Shown here in pieces: positions 14,909 to 23,785 of a stretch of 64,000 nucleotides of DNA. Below the pieces are notes generated by a model. It was not told where the DNA came from. It did no database searches and saw only the letters and a list, made by a program, of their open reading frames with translations. Both the position numbers and the translations under genes were made by a program. How positions within the stretch are numbered: position 1 is the stretch's first letter; the number at the start of each line of letters is the position of its first letter. The DNA is taken from the NCBI RefSeq assembly GCF_002846365.1, contig NZ_PJMW01000004.1, forward strand, positions 124,001-188,000, in the 5' to 3' direction. The DNA comes from Nocardia fluminea. Its GTDB lineage: Bacteria > Actinomycetota > Actinomycetes > Mycobacteriales > Mycobacteriaceae.

Positions 14909-16760
14909 CTGTCCACAGTACTGACAGAGCCGTCGACGATCCTGGCCGCGCCGGGCACCGAAGGCGGTGGCGCTGCCCTCGGCCAGGTGGCGCTGATGAC
15001 CGACGCCGCCGCGGTGGTCGGTGCGGTGCTGCTGTGGGTGGCCTACCTGCACCGGACCCGCCGCATCACCTGGTTGCGGCGGCTGGCCGACTTCAGCGGT
15101 CGCCTGATGAACCGTCCCGGCTGGGTGGCACTGCCGATCGCGATGTTCCTCGCGACCATCCTGACCGCGTTTCTCGGCTTCATCTGGTACATGAGTCTGC
15201 ACGTCGGCAAGGGCCGCGACGGACCGCTGGCGAATCCGGCGCACTATTTCATCTTGGTCGGCTTGTCCTTCCTGTTCATGGCGGGCATGCTCGCGATCAT
15301 CCTGCCGCTCGACGAGAGGCCGGGCCGGGCCGCGGTGAAGATCACCCGCGACTAATATGCCCCGGTGGGCGGCATCTTGATCGCCGGCGCCGGTCTGTAC
15401 GCGCTGATCGGCTTCCCGCTCGTCGACATCTGGCACCGGCTGTTCGGCCAGGACGTCACATTCTGGGGACCCACCCATCTCATGCTCATCGGCGGTGCCG
15501 GTCTGTCGCTGATCGGCGTGCTCCTGCTCGAACTCGAAGGCCGCTACAACCGGCCCGATCCCGAGCGCACCGACGGACGGATGCTGTGGGGATCCAGGCC
15601 TTCGCTTTCGGCGGCCTGGTGATCGGGCTGTCGGTGTTCGGAGTCGAGTTCGACTTCGGCGTCGAGCAGTTCCGGTTGGTGCTGCAACCGATGCTGATCG
15701 TCTTCGCCGCCACCATCGCTTTGATCTCCGCGCGTTTGACGCTCGGCCCGTTCAGCACTCTCGTTCTGGTGGCTTTCGCCTTCGCGGTGCGGTGGATCGT
15801 CGCGGTCCTGGTCGGCTCCGGCTTCGAGGCGCCGCGCAACGTGTTTCCGCTCTACCTCGGTGCCGCGATCGTGGTCGAACTGTTCGCCCTCGTGCCGCTG
15901 ATCCGCCGCCCGCTCTGGTGGGGCGCGCTCATCGGGCTCGGTGTGGCCACGGTGGGCATCTGGCTGGAATCGCTGTGGATCGAGCGGATGTTCGTCAATC
16001 CCTGGGTCGGCGGGATGTGGCCGGAACTGCTCGCCATGGCGGTGCCGGTCGGGGTGGCGGGCGGTGTGATCGGCGCGATGCTCGGCACCGTCCTGCGCGG
16101 CGAGGCGCTGCCGAAGCCCGCGGTGCGGCGGGGGATCGTGGTCGCCGCGGTGGTCGTCGCGGCGGCGGCGACCGCGAACGGCCTGATCATCCGGGTACCG
16201 GAGGACGCGTCGGCCACCGTCACGCTGACCGACGCCGATCCCGAACAGGGCGGGCGGATGGTCACCGCCGACATCCGGCTCTCCCCCGCGGACCTGATCG
16301 GTTCCGATCCCGAGTGGGTGGAGATCCTGGCCTGGCAGGGCGGTACCGGCGACGACAGTCCCGGCCACGGCCTCGTCGTGGACAAGCTGCGTCGCGTCGC
16401 CGACGACCACTTCGTCTCCACCCGTCCCGTGCCCGTGCACGGCACCTGGAAGACGGTGCTGCGCCTGCAGGACGGGCGCATGCAATCCGCGCTCCCGATC
16501 TTCATGCCGCTCGCGGCATCGGCGCCGCGGAGGTGCCCGCGCCCGCGAGCTTCACGCGGCCGTTCGTCGAGGAGATCTCGGTCCAGCAGCGCGAGCGGTC
16601 CTTCGACCATCCGTCCTGGCTGATCGGTCTCGCGGGCCTGGTGGTGCTGGCGTGCAGTCTGGCCTTGATCGGGGCCATGGCGTGGGGTGCGGCCCGGGTC
16701 AACGACCGTTATCTGGCGGCGGGCGACACCCCGAACCAGAAGGCAACGGTCGCACCATGA
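14909..16760 (+). pseudogene. Multi-pass membrane protein with one stop and two frameshifts
   Basis: Reading through the breaks gives a protein of about 617 residues: several membrane helices (YFILVGLSFLFMAGMLAIIL, ILIAGAGLYALIGFPLVDIW, PTHLMLIGGAGLSLIGVLLL and more to about 16190), a beta-rich extracytoplasmic domain (16200-16520), and a C-terminal helix (WLIGLAGLVVLACSLALIGA). Breaks: an in-frame TAA at 15353 inside an otherwise continuous frame, a one-base loss near 15591 in a G run, and a one-base loss near 16515. The start appears to be CTG 14909 behind GGAGGA; GTG 14987 is an alternative. It overlaps the next gene by ATGA. Each break may be genuine decay or a sequencing error. Confidence 0.65.
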
Positions 16761-17323
16761 CTCGCCAGGAGAACGTCGACGTTCTCGCCGACCATTCCCT
16801 GCTGCTGGCGATCCCCGCGTTCCTGCCCGCGGTGGCGCTGGTCGCCCTGGTGCTGTTCATCGCGATGCGCGATCGGCGCGCGGAGAAGCGCGAAAACGAG
16901 GACGCGCGAGCACAATCCGCGCAGGCCGAGCACTCCGAGGAATCCGTGACAGATCGACGGCTCCGGTACGGCCTTGTCACGGTCGCCGCGGGTTCGCTGC
17001 TGATGGGCTGCTCCTCGGGTACGGAGTCCCAGCCGAGCGACGTACCCACGAACGCGGCCCGCGTCATCGACATCCGGATCGCGAACGGCACGGTGTCCCC
17101 GGCCAATACGCGCACCGAAGCCGAAGTGGGACAGCGCATCGTGCTGCGCGTCGACAGTGACGCCACCGACGAGCTGCATGTCCACTCCGCCCCCGCGCAC
17201 ACCTTTCCCGTCGCCGCGGCCGCCGGCCAGCAGTTCGACTTCACCGTGACGGTGCCGGGCCAGGTGGAGATCGAACTGCACCACCTCGGGCGGACGGTGA
17301 CGACACTGCTGGTCCGGCGGTGA
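16757..17323 (+). CDS. Membrane protein fused to a cupredoxin-like lipoprotein
   Basis: 188 residues from ATG 16757. Residues 10-37 form a membrane helix (LLAIPAFLPAVALVALVLFI), followed by a charged linker. Then, from the in-frame GTG 16946, comes a complete lipoprotein signal (RYGLVTVAAGSLLMGCSSG, lipobox LMGC) and a cupredoxin-like domain (ELHVHSAPAHTFPVAAAAGQ, FDFTVTVPGQVEIELHHLGR). GAGG precedes GTG 16946 and its bases GTGA look like a former stop/start overlap. Two products, or a former gene pair now fused, are both possible. The paired histidines (HVH, HH) may bind copper. Confidence 0.6.
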   Translation: MTRQENVDVLADHSLLLAIPAFLPAVALVALVLFIAMRDRRAEKRENEDARAQSAQAEHSEESVTDRRLRYGLVTVAAGSLLMGCSSGTESQPSDVPTNAARVIDIRIANGTVSPANTRTEAEVGQRIVLRVDSDATDELHVHSAPAHTFPVAAAAGQQFDFTVTVPGQVEIELHHLGRTVTTLLVRR

Positions 17324-18648
17324 CCTCGCTCGCCCATGGCCTCAACGGGGCCGCTGACCTGCCGATTCCACTCACCTACGCGTTGATCGGTGCGGCGTGG
17401 GCGCTGACCTTCTCGTTCGCGCTGCTGTTCCTCGCCTGGCGCCGGCCACGCCTCGACCCCGAGTCGCCGGGTGTCCCGCTGCCCACCCCGGTCCGCCGGA
17501 TGGTCGATGCCCGCGCGACACGGACATGCCTCGCCGTGGCGAGCGTGGTGGTCACCGTCGCCGTGATCGTCATCGCGGTGTTCGGCTCCTCGGATCCGGC
17601 CCTGAATCCGGTGCCGGGAGTGCTCTACATCGGCATCTGGGTCGGGGTGATGGTGGCGTCCTTGTTGTTCGGACCGGTCTGGAAGGTCGTCTCCCCGATC
17701 AGGGCTATCCATCGATTCGGCTGTCTCGTGCTGCGGCGCCCGCCGGAGCGCGGGCACCTGCGCTATCGCGAGGAATGGGGTTACCTCCCGGCCGCTGCCG
17801 GCCTGTTCTCCTTCGTGTGGCTGGAATTGGCTTGGCGCGCACCGGGGTCGGTGGGCTCGGTGCTGGCGTGGCTGCTCGGCTACCTGGTCGTGACCACGAT
17901 CGGACTCGCGCTGTTCGGCACCGTCTGGGCGGAGCGGGCCGATCCGCTCGAGGTGTACAGCACGCTGCTGGCGTACCTGAGCGCCTACGGCCGCGACCGG
18001 GCGGGGCGGCCGGTGTTGCGGATGCCGTTGAACAATCTCGTGGGGACGCCCGGCCTCGCCGGATCTGTCGCCATCGCGGCGACGCTGCTCGGATCCACCG
18101 CTTTCGACAGCTTCTCCACGTTCCCGCGGTGGCGCGAACTGGTCGACGACCTGGCCCCGGTCGTCGACGCGACATTGGTGCGCACGGCCGGACTGCTGGT
18201 CTTCATCGGAGTGGTGGGCGGACTGTTCTCCGTCGCCGCCCGTGCCACCGGCGGCGTCTCCCCCGCCGATCGGGCACTGCTACCGCGCCGGCTCGCGCTC
18301 AGTCTCACCCCGATCGTGGCGGGCTATCTGATCGCCCACTACCTCACGTTCCTCGTCGAGAAGGGGCAGGCGACCGTACTGCTGTTCGCGGACCCGCTCG
18401 ACCGTGGCTGGAACATCGCGGGTCTGGCCGATCGCGACGTCGCCTACGTGCTGTCGAGCCATCCGAGCATGCTCGCCACTTGCAAGGTGCTCGCTGTGCT
18501 GATCGGCCACATCCTCGGCGTCGCCGCCGCACACGACCGCTGCCTGGCCCTTCTCCCACCGCGTCACCGGCTGACCGGCCAGCTGGCTTTGATGCTGACC
18601 ATGGTCGGCTTCACGTTCACCGGGTTGTATCTGCTGTTCGGGGGTTAG
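17320..18648 (+). CDS. Polytopic membrane protein of the cupredoxin cluster
   Basis: 442 residues from GTG 17320, overlapping the previous stop (GTGA). It has about 10-11 membrane helices (YALIGAAWALTFSFALLFLA, CLAVASVVVTVAVIVIAVFG, PLNNLVGTPGLAGSVAIAAT, and AHYLTFLVEKGQ near the end). This order, a large membrane protein, a cupredoxin-like lipoprotein and a second membrane protein, recurs in mycobacteria and Nocardia as an uncharacterised cluster. The histidines in membrane segments and the cupredoxin partner suggest a metal- or redox-linked role, but no reaction can be named. The first gene of the cluster is broken here. Confidence 0.7.
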   Translation: MTSLAHGLNGAADLPIPLTYALIGAAWALTFSFALLFLAWRRPRLDPESPGVPLPTPVRRMVDARATRTCLAVASVVVTVAVIVIAVFGSSDPALNPVPGVLYIGIWVGVMVASLLFGPVWKVVSPIRAIHRFGCLVLRRPPERGHLRYREEWGYLPAAAGLFSFVWLELAWRAPGSVGSVLAWLLGYLVVTTIGLALFGTVWAERADPLEVYSTLLAYLSAYGRDRAGRPVLRMPLNNLVGTPGLAGSVAIAATLLGSTAFDSFSTFPRWRELVDDLAPVVDATLVRTAGLLVFIGVVGGLFSVAARATGGVSPADRALLPRRLALSLTPIVAGYLIAHYLTFLVEKGQATVLLFADPLDRGWNIAGLADRDVAYVLSSHPSMLATCKVLAVLIGHILGVAAAHDRCLALLPPRHRLTGQLALMLTMVGFTFTGLYLLFGG

Positions 18649-18674
18649 CCGTGTCACGGCACCTCCGGTTCGAT

Positions 18675-19415
18675 TCACGCTTGCCCGGGCGGCCCGGCCG
18701 TGCCGATGTCCCCGGCGTCGATCGCGATTCCGTGCAGGACCTGGGTCAACCCGGTGTCGAATTGCCAGCGCAGGTCGTCCTTGCGGGCGGCCTCGTGAAT
18801 GTATCGGGCGAAGGTAGGGAAGCGATCCGTGGCGAGTAGCCACCGCATCTGCGACGACAGGCCCGCGCGGGCGTCCGCGCCGGTGGACCAGCCGTTCTCG
18901 TTCATGAGTTCGCCGAGACCGATTTCGGCGCTGGTCGCGCCTTGGACGTAGGCGGATATCGTGCGGCACACGGCCATCGCGGTATCGAGGTCGAGGCCGA
19001 GGCCGATGTGGAGTGCGGTCAAGGCCCGTTCGGTCAGAGCCAGCCGGTTGGGAGTCAACTCATAGATCATCTGGGGCGCGGACAGGCGGGTGAGCCAGGG
19101 GTGACGCAGGATCAGTGCGCGGACTTCCTGGGCCATCGCCCACAGCGTCGAACGCCACTCGGTACCGGCGGGGAGGTCGATCTCGCCGAACACGAGGTCG
19201 ACCATCAGGGCCAGCACCTCGTCCTTGTTCGACACATGCCGGTAGGCGGCCATGGGGGTGACGCCGAGTTCGGTGGCCAGGCGGCGCATGGTGATGGCAT
19301 CGAGTCCGTCGACATCGGCGACCGTCACCGCCGTCGCGGCGATCAGCGCGGGTGACAACGCTTTCCCCGGTGCGCCGGCGGTTCGAGCCATTCGTTCCCA
19401 GAGCACAGTGCCCAT
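18675..19415 (-). CDS. TetR-family regulator with TetR_C (tetracycline repressor-like) C-terminus
   Basis: 246 residues. ATG 19415 follows AAGGAGGAAA, a strong ribosome binding site, so it is preferred over the upstream start. The N-terminal helix-turn-helix is clear (DGLDAITMRRLATELGVTPM, AAYRHVSNKDEVLALMVDLV). The C-terminal helices carry aromatic and acidic residues suited to ligand binding (YVQGATSAEIGLGELM). It diverges from the DUF998 gene with a 31-bp near-perfect palindrome between them that overlaps both promoters, so it probably represses itself and its neighbour. Confidence 0.85.
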   Translation of the reverse strand: MGTVLWERMARTAGAPGKALSPALIAATAVTVADVDGLDAITMRRLATELGVTPMAAYRHVSNKDEVLALMVDLVFGEIDLPAGTEWRSTLWAMAQEVRALILRHPWLTRLSAPQMIYELTPNRLALTERALTALHIGLGLDLDTAMAVCRTISAYVQGATSAEIGLGELMNENGWSTGADARAGLSSQMRWLLATDRFPTFARYIHEAARKDDLRWQFDTGLTQVLHGIAIDAGDIGTAGPPGQA

Positions 19416-19429
19416 TTTCCTCCTTGAGT

Positions 19430-19460
19430 ATACGACGTACACAGCAAGTGTACGTTGTAT
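19430..19460. promoter_or_regulatory. Operator between TetR gene and DUF998 gene
   Basis: ATACGACGTACAC (19430-19442) and GTGTACGTTGTAT (19448-19460) are inverted repeats with one mismatch and a 5-base centre. The right arm ends 2 bases before the DUF998 start codon, so that gene may be transcribed as a leaderless message under direct repression. Confidence 0.75.
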
Positions 19461-19462
19461 TC

Positions 19463-20119
19463 ATGAGTCTACGCAGTACACGCTCACTTCTCCGGCTGGG
19501 CGCGGCCGGCCCGGTCGTCTTCATCGCGGCCTATCTCGTCAACGGTGCGGCGCGACCCGGCTACAACTCCTCCCACGACACCATCAGCGCACTCAGCCTC
19601 GCCCCGCACGGCTGGATCCAGAATGCGAATTTCCTCGTCTATGGTGTGCTGACCTTGTGTTTCGCCGAAGCCCTTCGGCGTTGCGCGGCCCTCCGAGCCA
19701 CGGGCTACGTGTCGCTGATCGTCGCCGGGACGGGCCTGATCCTGCTCGGGTTGTTCCCGACCGACCCGGTTCTCGGGTTCCCCGAGGGCGCGCCCACCAC
19801 CATCACCGCGATCGGAACCGTGCACAGCACGGTCGCCCTGGTGGTGTTCGTGGCGTACCCGGTGGCCGCGTTCGCCGCCGCGAGCCGACGCGACCCTGGA
19901 TGGACAGCGTTCTCGATCGTCATCGGTGTGTTGTCGTTGGAGGCGGTCGGCGCGTTCTTCGCTGCCGTCGAGGGGACCGAGGCCGGGGCCCAGTCGTCGG
20001 CCGGTCTCTACGAGCGTCTACCGACCCTGTTCATCGGACTGTGGCAGATCGCGTTCGCCCTCCGGGTGAGCATTCCGCACCGCGTCCCGGACAGCCGAAA
20101 CGTGGCTGTCGCCAGCTGA
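19463..20119 (+). CDS. DUF998 family membrane protein
   Basis: 218 residues from ATG 19463. Six membrane helices are predicted by hydrophobicity (LRLGAAGPVVFIAAYLVNGA, NFLVYGVLTLCFAEALRRCA, VSLIVAGTGLILLGLFPTDP, VALVVFVAYPVAAFAAASRR, FSIVIGVLSLEAVGAFFAAV, LPTLFIGLWQIAFALRVSI). The motifs YNSSHDTISALSLAPHGWIQ and GLFPTDP are those of DUF998. The family is of unknown function and frequently sits next to a TetR gene. No ribosome binding site is seen, because the operator abuts the start; the ORF track frame upstream is not coding. Confidence 0.85.
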   Translation: MSLRSTRSLLRLGAAGPVVFIAAYLVNGAARPGYNSSHDTISALSLAPHGWIQNANFLVYGVLTLCFAEALRRCAALRATGYVSLIVAGTGLILLGLFPTDPVLGFPEGAPTTITAIGTVHSTVALVVFVAYPVAAFAAASRRDPGWTAFSIVIGVLSLEAVGAFFAAVEGTEAGAQSSAGLYERLPTLFIGLWQIAFALRVSIPHRVPDSRNVAVAS

Positions 20120-20173
20120 TGACAGGCCCCGAGCGACCGGCACGATCGCCGGCCGCCCGAAGGTCCCGACTGG

Positions 20174-20452
20174 TTAGGAAGCGACCCGATGGGTGTCGTG
20201 GTCGCTGACGGCCAGCGTGCACCGGCCGTTCTCACAGGAACGCTGCAACCGGCCCCGGGAGATGGTCTGAATCAGCCCGATCGCCCAGCATGTGGGGCAC
20301 CCGCGCAGCGCGACCAACCCCACCGGCAGCAGCAACAAGCTGATCGGACCCACGATCGGGATCAGCGCGATCGACCCGATCAGGGCGCCGAATCCCACTA
20401 CGCCACGCACCGAGTGCTCGAACACGGACTCACTCGCGAAATCATCGCTCAT
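20174..20452 (-). CDS. Cysteine-bearing membrane protein after ECF sigma factor
   Basis: 92 residues. GGAGG lies 6 bases before ATG 20452 (another ATG at 20455 is too close to it). Two hydrophobic stretches (GVVGFGALIGSIALIPIVGP, ISLLLLPVGLVALRG) are followed by C-x2-C (GCPTCWAIG) and a second cysteine pair (SCENGRC) in a short tail. The start overlaps the end of the sigma factor gene, so the two are coupled. It may act as a redox-responsive partner, but it lacks the anti-sigma helices I would expect; that idea is only inference. Confidence 0.6.
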   Translation of the reverse strand: MSDDFASESVFEHSVRGVVGFGALIGSIALIPIVGPISLLLLPVGLVALRGCPTCWAIGLIQTISRGRLQRSCENGRCTLAVSDHDTHRVAS

Positions 20453-21008
20453 CATTTCCTCCGGAAGCCTCGTCAGGCATGACCTGTAGCGCTTGCTGGA
20501 CTGCCGCCCTGGCCCGGTGCAGCCGTGATTTCATCGCCGCCGTACTGAGCCCGAGCGCATCGGCGACCATCCGGCCGCTGTAGCCCTGGATATCGCGCAT
20601 GATCAGCACGCTGCGCTGATCGGCGGGCAGGGCGGCGACCGCGGCCGCCACCCTGCCCGCTTCCAGACGTCGCAGCACTTCGTCCTCCGCCGACGCAGCG
20701 GAGACGGTGTCGTGCACGACGATTCGTCCCGACAGCCCCCTCCGCGCGCGTCGCAGGCACTCGTTGCGAACGATCCGGAACATCCACGACGCCAGCGCAC
20801 CCGAGGCCCGCAACATCCCGATCTTGCGATACAGGATGATCAGCGCCTCCTGCGCCGCGTCCTCGGCGTCCTCCGCCGTGGCACACAGGGAATGGGCGAA
20901 CCGCTGAATATGCGGGTGCGAACCCGAGACCAGCGCGGCGATCGAATCCACGTCCCCACCCTGCGCCGCGACGATCAATCGCTCCTCGGGCCACCCCGAC
21001 TCACCCAC
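20442..21008 (-). CDS. ECF-type RNA polymerase sigma factor
   Basis: 188 residues from GTG 21008. Region 2 is present (AEDAEDAAQEALIILYRKIG, ASWMFRIVRNECLRRARR) and region 4 (LPADQRSVLIMRDIQGYSGR, MVADALGLSTAAMKSRLHRA). There is no C-terminal SnoaL extension. No classical zinc anti-sigma gene (HxxxCxxC) follows; instead a membrane protein with two cysteine pairs does. The start overlaps a 29-codon micro-ORF upstream, which could control its translation. The target promoters are unknown. Confidence 0.88.
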   Translation of the reverse strand: MGESGWPEERLIVAAQGGDVDSIAALVSGSHPHIQRFAHSLCATAEDAEDAAQEALIILYRKIGMLRASGALASWMFRIVRNECLRRARRGLSGRIVVHDTVSAASAEDEVLRRLEAGRVAAAVAALPADQRSVLIMRDIQGYSGRMVADALGLSTAAMKSRLHRARAAVQQALQVMPDEASGGNDER

Positions 21009-21090
21009 GCTTACCTCGACTGCGCTTCACAACCACCATGCACGTGCACAGCAGCATCAACCCGACGACAACACCGATACCGATGACCAC
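21001..21090 (-). CDS. 29-residue membrane micropeptide upstream of sigma factor
   Basis: GTG 21090 has GGAGG 6 bases upstream. The product is a single hydrophobic helix (VVIGIGVVVGLMLLCTCMVV) followed by KRSRGKRG, a basic tail. Its stop lies 6 bases inside the sigma factor gene, overlapping it by 8 bases. A good ribosome binding site, a sensible membrane/basic layout and the coupling make it likely to be translated. It is too short for homology to judge. Confidence 0.5.
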   Translation of the reverse strand: MVIGIGVVVGLMLLCTCMVVVKRSRGKRG

Positions 21091-21207
21091 AACAAACCTC
21101 CGTGTCCTGTCCCGACATTCGTCGCGACACACATAAGAGGCACCGGCGACCCGAAAGGATTCACCGGTCCTGAAAGACGGCCGCGGCGACCGGTGCAGGG
21201 GAGCCCA

Positions 21208-21969
21208 TCAGGGACGACGGGCGTTGATGAGCCATGAGCGTGAGTCGAAATACACACCGGTTTCGGTCTCGTGGGCGGTCAGGATTTCGCGTAACCGTGC
21301 ACGGGCATGCTCGGCTTTCGCGGGTTCGAGTGCGTCGAGGAAGGCTGTGAACCCGGGCAGGCGCAGGAGGTTGTCGTAGGCGGAGGGGCTGTCGGGGCCG
21401 TAGTAGACGGGTTCGTCGATGTCGGTGAAGACGATGTCGGTGAAACCCGCTGTTGTCAGCATGGATTCGGTGGCGACCGGGTCAGCGAGCGAGAACGGTC
21501 CGCGTCCGGGTGTGGCGATCGACGTGGCGAGGACATCGCTGAACACCGTCGCCCATTCGTTGCGGTCGTGGCCTTGCCAGACGAGCCAGGTGAGACGACC
21601 TCCCGAACGCAGTGCGCGCGCGATGTTGGTGAACGCGGCGACCGGATCGGCGAAGAACATCACACCGAATCTGCTGATACAGAGGTCGAACGATGCCGGC
21701 GGGAAAGGAGTCACCTGTGCGTCCGCCAGCTCGAAGCCGACATTGGACGGGCCTTCGCCGGCGCTGATCCGACGGGCCTGTTCGAGCATCACCTCCGAAA
21801 TGTCGATACCCACCGCACTGCCCTCGACAGCGGCGCGGGCAGCCTCGCGCGTGGTCTGGCCTGTGCCACAACCGATGTCGAGCACGCGATCACCGGTGCC
21901 GACCTTCGCGGCTGCGAAGAAGTGGGCATTGTGCAGACGTAGTTCGGCGTCGTAGTCGAACAGATCCAT
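21208..21969 (-). CDS. Class I SAM-dependent methyltransferase
   Basis: 253 residues from ATG 21969, chosen because GGAGG lies 5 bases upstream; two earlier in-frame ATGs lack one. Motif I is RVLDIGCGTGQTTREAARAA, the acidic post-I residue is in GIDISEVMLEQAR, and motif II/III follows (FPPASFDLCISRFGVMFFAD, ALRSGGRLTWLVWQGHDRNE). This is the UbiE/Methyltransf_25 class. The substrate is unknown. It diverges from ribonuclease Z with 146 bp between them. Confidence 0.85.
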   Translation of the reverse strand: MDLFDYDAELRLHNAHFFAAAKVGTGDRVLDIGCGTGQTTREAARAAVEGSAVGIDISEVMLEQARRISAGEGPSNVGFELADAQVTPFPPASFDLCISRFGVMFFADPVAAFTNIARALRSGGRLTWLVWQGHDRNEWATVFSDVLATSIATPGRGPFSLADPVATESMLTTAGFTDIVFTDIDEPVYYGPDSPSAYDNLLRLPGFTAFLDALEPAKAEHARARLREILTAHETETGVYFDSRSWLINARRP

Positions 21970-22115
21970 CGCGTCCTCCGGAAGCTGTGTCATCGGTGCG
22001 AGCATGCGCGGGCGGCAGGCACCATCTCACCATCGACTGCGCCCGCGCACCCGCCCATCACGGCGAACGTTCGAATCGACGTGACACCGACGCGGCGACC
22101 CGCCAGGATGGGTCG

Positions 22116-23006
22116 ATGTCGACACGAGAACTCGTCGTCCTCGGCACAGCCGGAGCTGTGCCCACTCGCCGTCGCAACCACAACGGCTACCTACTGCGCT
22201 GGGACGGGCAGGGTGTGCTGTTCGATCCCGGCGAGGGCACACAGCGCCAGATGGCGCATGCGGGTGCTTCCGCGACCGAGCTGAATTGGCTGTGTATCAC
22301 CCATTTTCACGGCGACCACTCGCTGGGCGTACCCGGCATCGTGCAGCGACTCGGCCGCGACGGGGTGCCCCACGGCGTGCACGCCGTTTACCCCGGCGAG
22401 AATGCCGAGTACTGGGAACGGCTGCGGTACGCGACGAGCTACTACGGCTCGCCCACACTGATCGAGCACCCGGTGACCGGCCCCGGCGAAACGTTGCAGG
22501 GGAACGGTTTCACTCTCACCGCGCTTGCTCTCGCCCACAGCATCCCCACCTACGGCTACCGTCTCGCCGAACCGGACAGCCGCACGTTTCTGCCCGAGAA
22601 GCTGCGTGAGCACGGCATCTCCGGCGCCGCGATCCGTGAGCTGTCCGGACCGCTGCTGGCGGAATGCTCGGCGCCGAGGCCGGGCCAGAAGGTCGCGTTC
22701 GTCATGGACACTCGTCTGTGCGACAACATTCTCGAGCTCGCCGACGGTGTCGACATGCTGATCATCGAGTCCACCTTCCTCGACTCCGAAACAGACCAGG
22801 CGCACGAACGTGGGCACCTCACGGCACGTCAGGCGGGCGAGGTCGCGCGTTCCTGCAACGTGAAAACCCTCGTTCTGACCCACTTCTCGGAGCGCTACAC
22901 CGCGAGCGACGACCACCTGTTCCTCGAGCAGGCAGACTTCCCCGGCGCCGTCCTCGCCCACGACCTCGACCGCGTCCCCCTCCCGGCACGACGCACCGGC
23001 ACCTGA
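22116..23006 (+). CDS. rnz: Ribonuclease Z
   Basis: 296 residues from ATG 22116 behind AGGA. The metallo-beta-lactamase fold has the zinc motif HFHGDH (H63, H65, D67, H68), further ligands in FVMDTRLC and LTHFSERY, and the N-terminal tRNase Z strand LGTAGAVPTRRRNHNGYLLR. Ribonuclease Z cuts tRNA precursors after the discriminator base to remove 3' trailers. It acts in the cytoplasm as a homodimer. An insertion resembling the exosite arm is present around residues 165-205. The upstream in-frame extension is discarded as it overlaps the methyltransferase promoter. Confidence 0.9.
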   Translation: MSTRELVVLGTAGAVPTRRRNHNGYLLRWDGQGVLFDPGEGTQRQMAHAGASATELNWLCITHFHGDHSLGVPGIVQRLGRDGVPHGVHAVYPGENAEYWERLRYATSYYGSPTLIEHPVTGPGETLQGNGFTLTALALAHSIPTYGYRLAEPDSRTFLPEKLREHGISGAAIRELSGPLLAECSAPRPGQKVAFVMDTRLCDNILELADGVDMLIIESTFLDSETDQAHERGHLTARQAGEVARSCNVKTLVLTHFSERYTASDDHLFLEQADFPGAVLAHDLDRVPLPARRTGT

Positions 23007-23145
23007 CGACAGCCGCAGCACACGTTCACGGCTGTCAGCGAACCTGGAACTGGCGGTCCGACAATGGTGGGCCGTCTACACACTTCTGATCGCGACCGCC
23101 TCAACCGGCCGGTCACGATGAACGCCTCGGCGCACGGATCGGGTG

Positions 23146-23682
23146 TCAGCCCACATCTCGCCGCAGCCAGGTGACCTCGGCGCCGACGTTGTCGGTGCCC
23201 TGGCGGTATGCCTCGAGATCCTCGTCCCACGGGGCGCCCAGTGCTCGGTCGAGTTCGGTGGAGAGGTCGAAGGTTCCGTGGACGTCCAGTTCTTTGGCGG
23301 CTTGGAGCAGGGCGCGTAATCGCATTTCGCCCAGCATCACATCGCCGTTGGCGCCGGTGGATCCGTGCCAGAGGCCGAGGGCGGGGACGAAGCTGTAGCG
23401 CTCGCCGTCGACGCCTTCGCTGGGGTCCTCGGTGACTTCGAAGCGGAGCACCGGCCAGGTGCGCAATGATTGGGCTATCCGGGCCGCGGTGCCGACGGGG
23501 CCGATCCAGTCGCTGCTGGCGCGGAGTTGCCCGTCGGCCGGTTGGGTGTTCCACCGCAATTTCGCCGGCGACGACAGGGCGGTGGACAGCGCCCATTCCA
23601 CGTGAGGGCACAACGCGGCGGGCGATGAGTGGATGTAGACCACACCCGCCGTCGCGTCAGCGAACTGACTCGATGCGCGCAC
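23146..23682 (-). CDS. DUF3145 protein
   Basis: 178 residues from GTG 23682, with GGAGG about 9 bases upstream. The sequence ATAGVVYIHSSPAALCPHVE, WALSTALSSPAKLRWNTQPA, and ALGLWHGSTGANGDVMLGEM is the conserved actinobacterial DUF3145 domain along its whole length. The family is nearly universal in Actinomycetales and its function is unknown; the two halves look like a repeated alpha/beta unit. It is monocistronic here. The short gap 23007-23145 holds nothing else I recognise. Confidence 0.88.
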   Translation of the reverse strand: MRASSQFADATAGVVYIHSSPAALCPHVEWALSTALSSPAKLRWNTQPADGQLRASSDWIGPVGTAARIAQSLRTWPVLRFEVTEDPSEGVDGERYSFVPALGLWHGSTGANGDVMLGEMRLRALLQAAKELDVHGTFDLSTELDRALGAPWDEDLEAYRQGTDNVGAEVTWLRRDVG

Positions 23683-23785
23683 TTACCAACACCTCCAGCC
23701 TCGACAAGGAACGTCTTCCCCAACGGCCCGTCGTGGTCTGGCGTGGCACGAGTGTACTGAAGTGTGCGGTGTTGCGCGTGTTACT

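Noticed and set aside
14821..16623. A long continuous open frame starting at 14821 as one protein
   Set aside because: Its first two thirds are arginine-rich out-of-frame sequence; only the part after about 15590 matches membrane protein, so the true gene changes frame there.
18648..18660. GCCGTG-t-CACGGC as a terminator between convergent genes
   Set aside because: A one-base loop cannot form a hairpin and there is no T tract; at best a small protein-binding palindrome.
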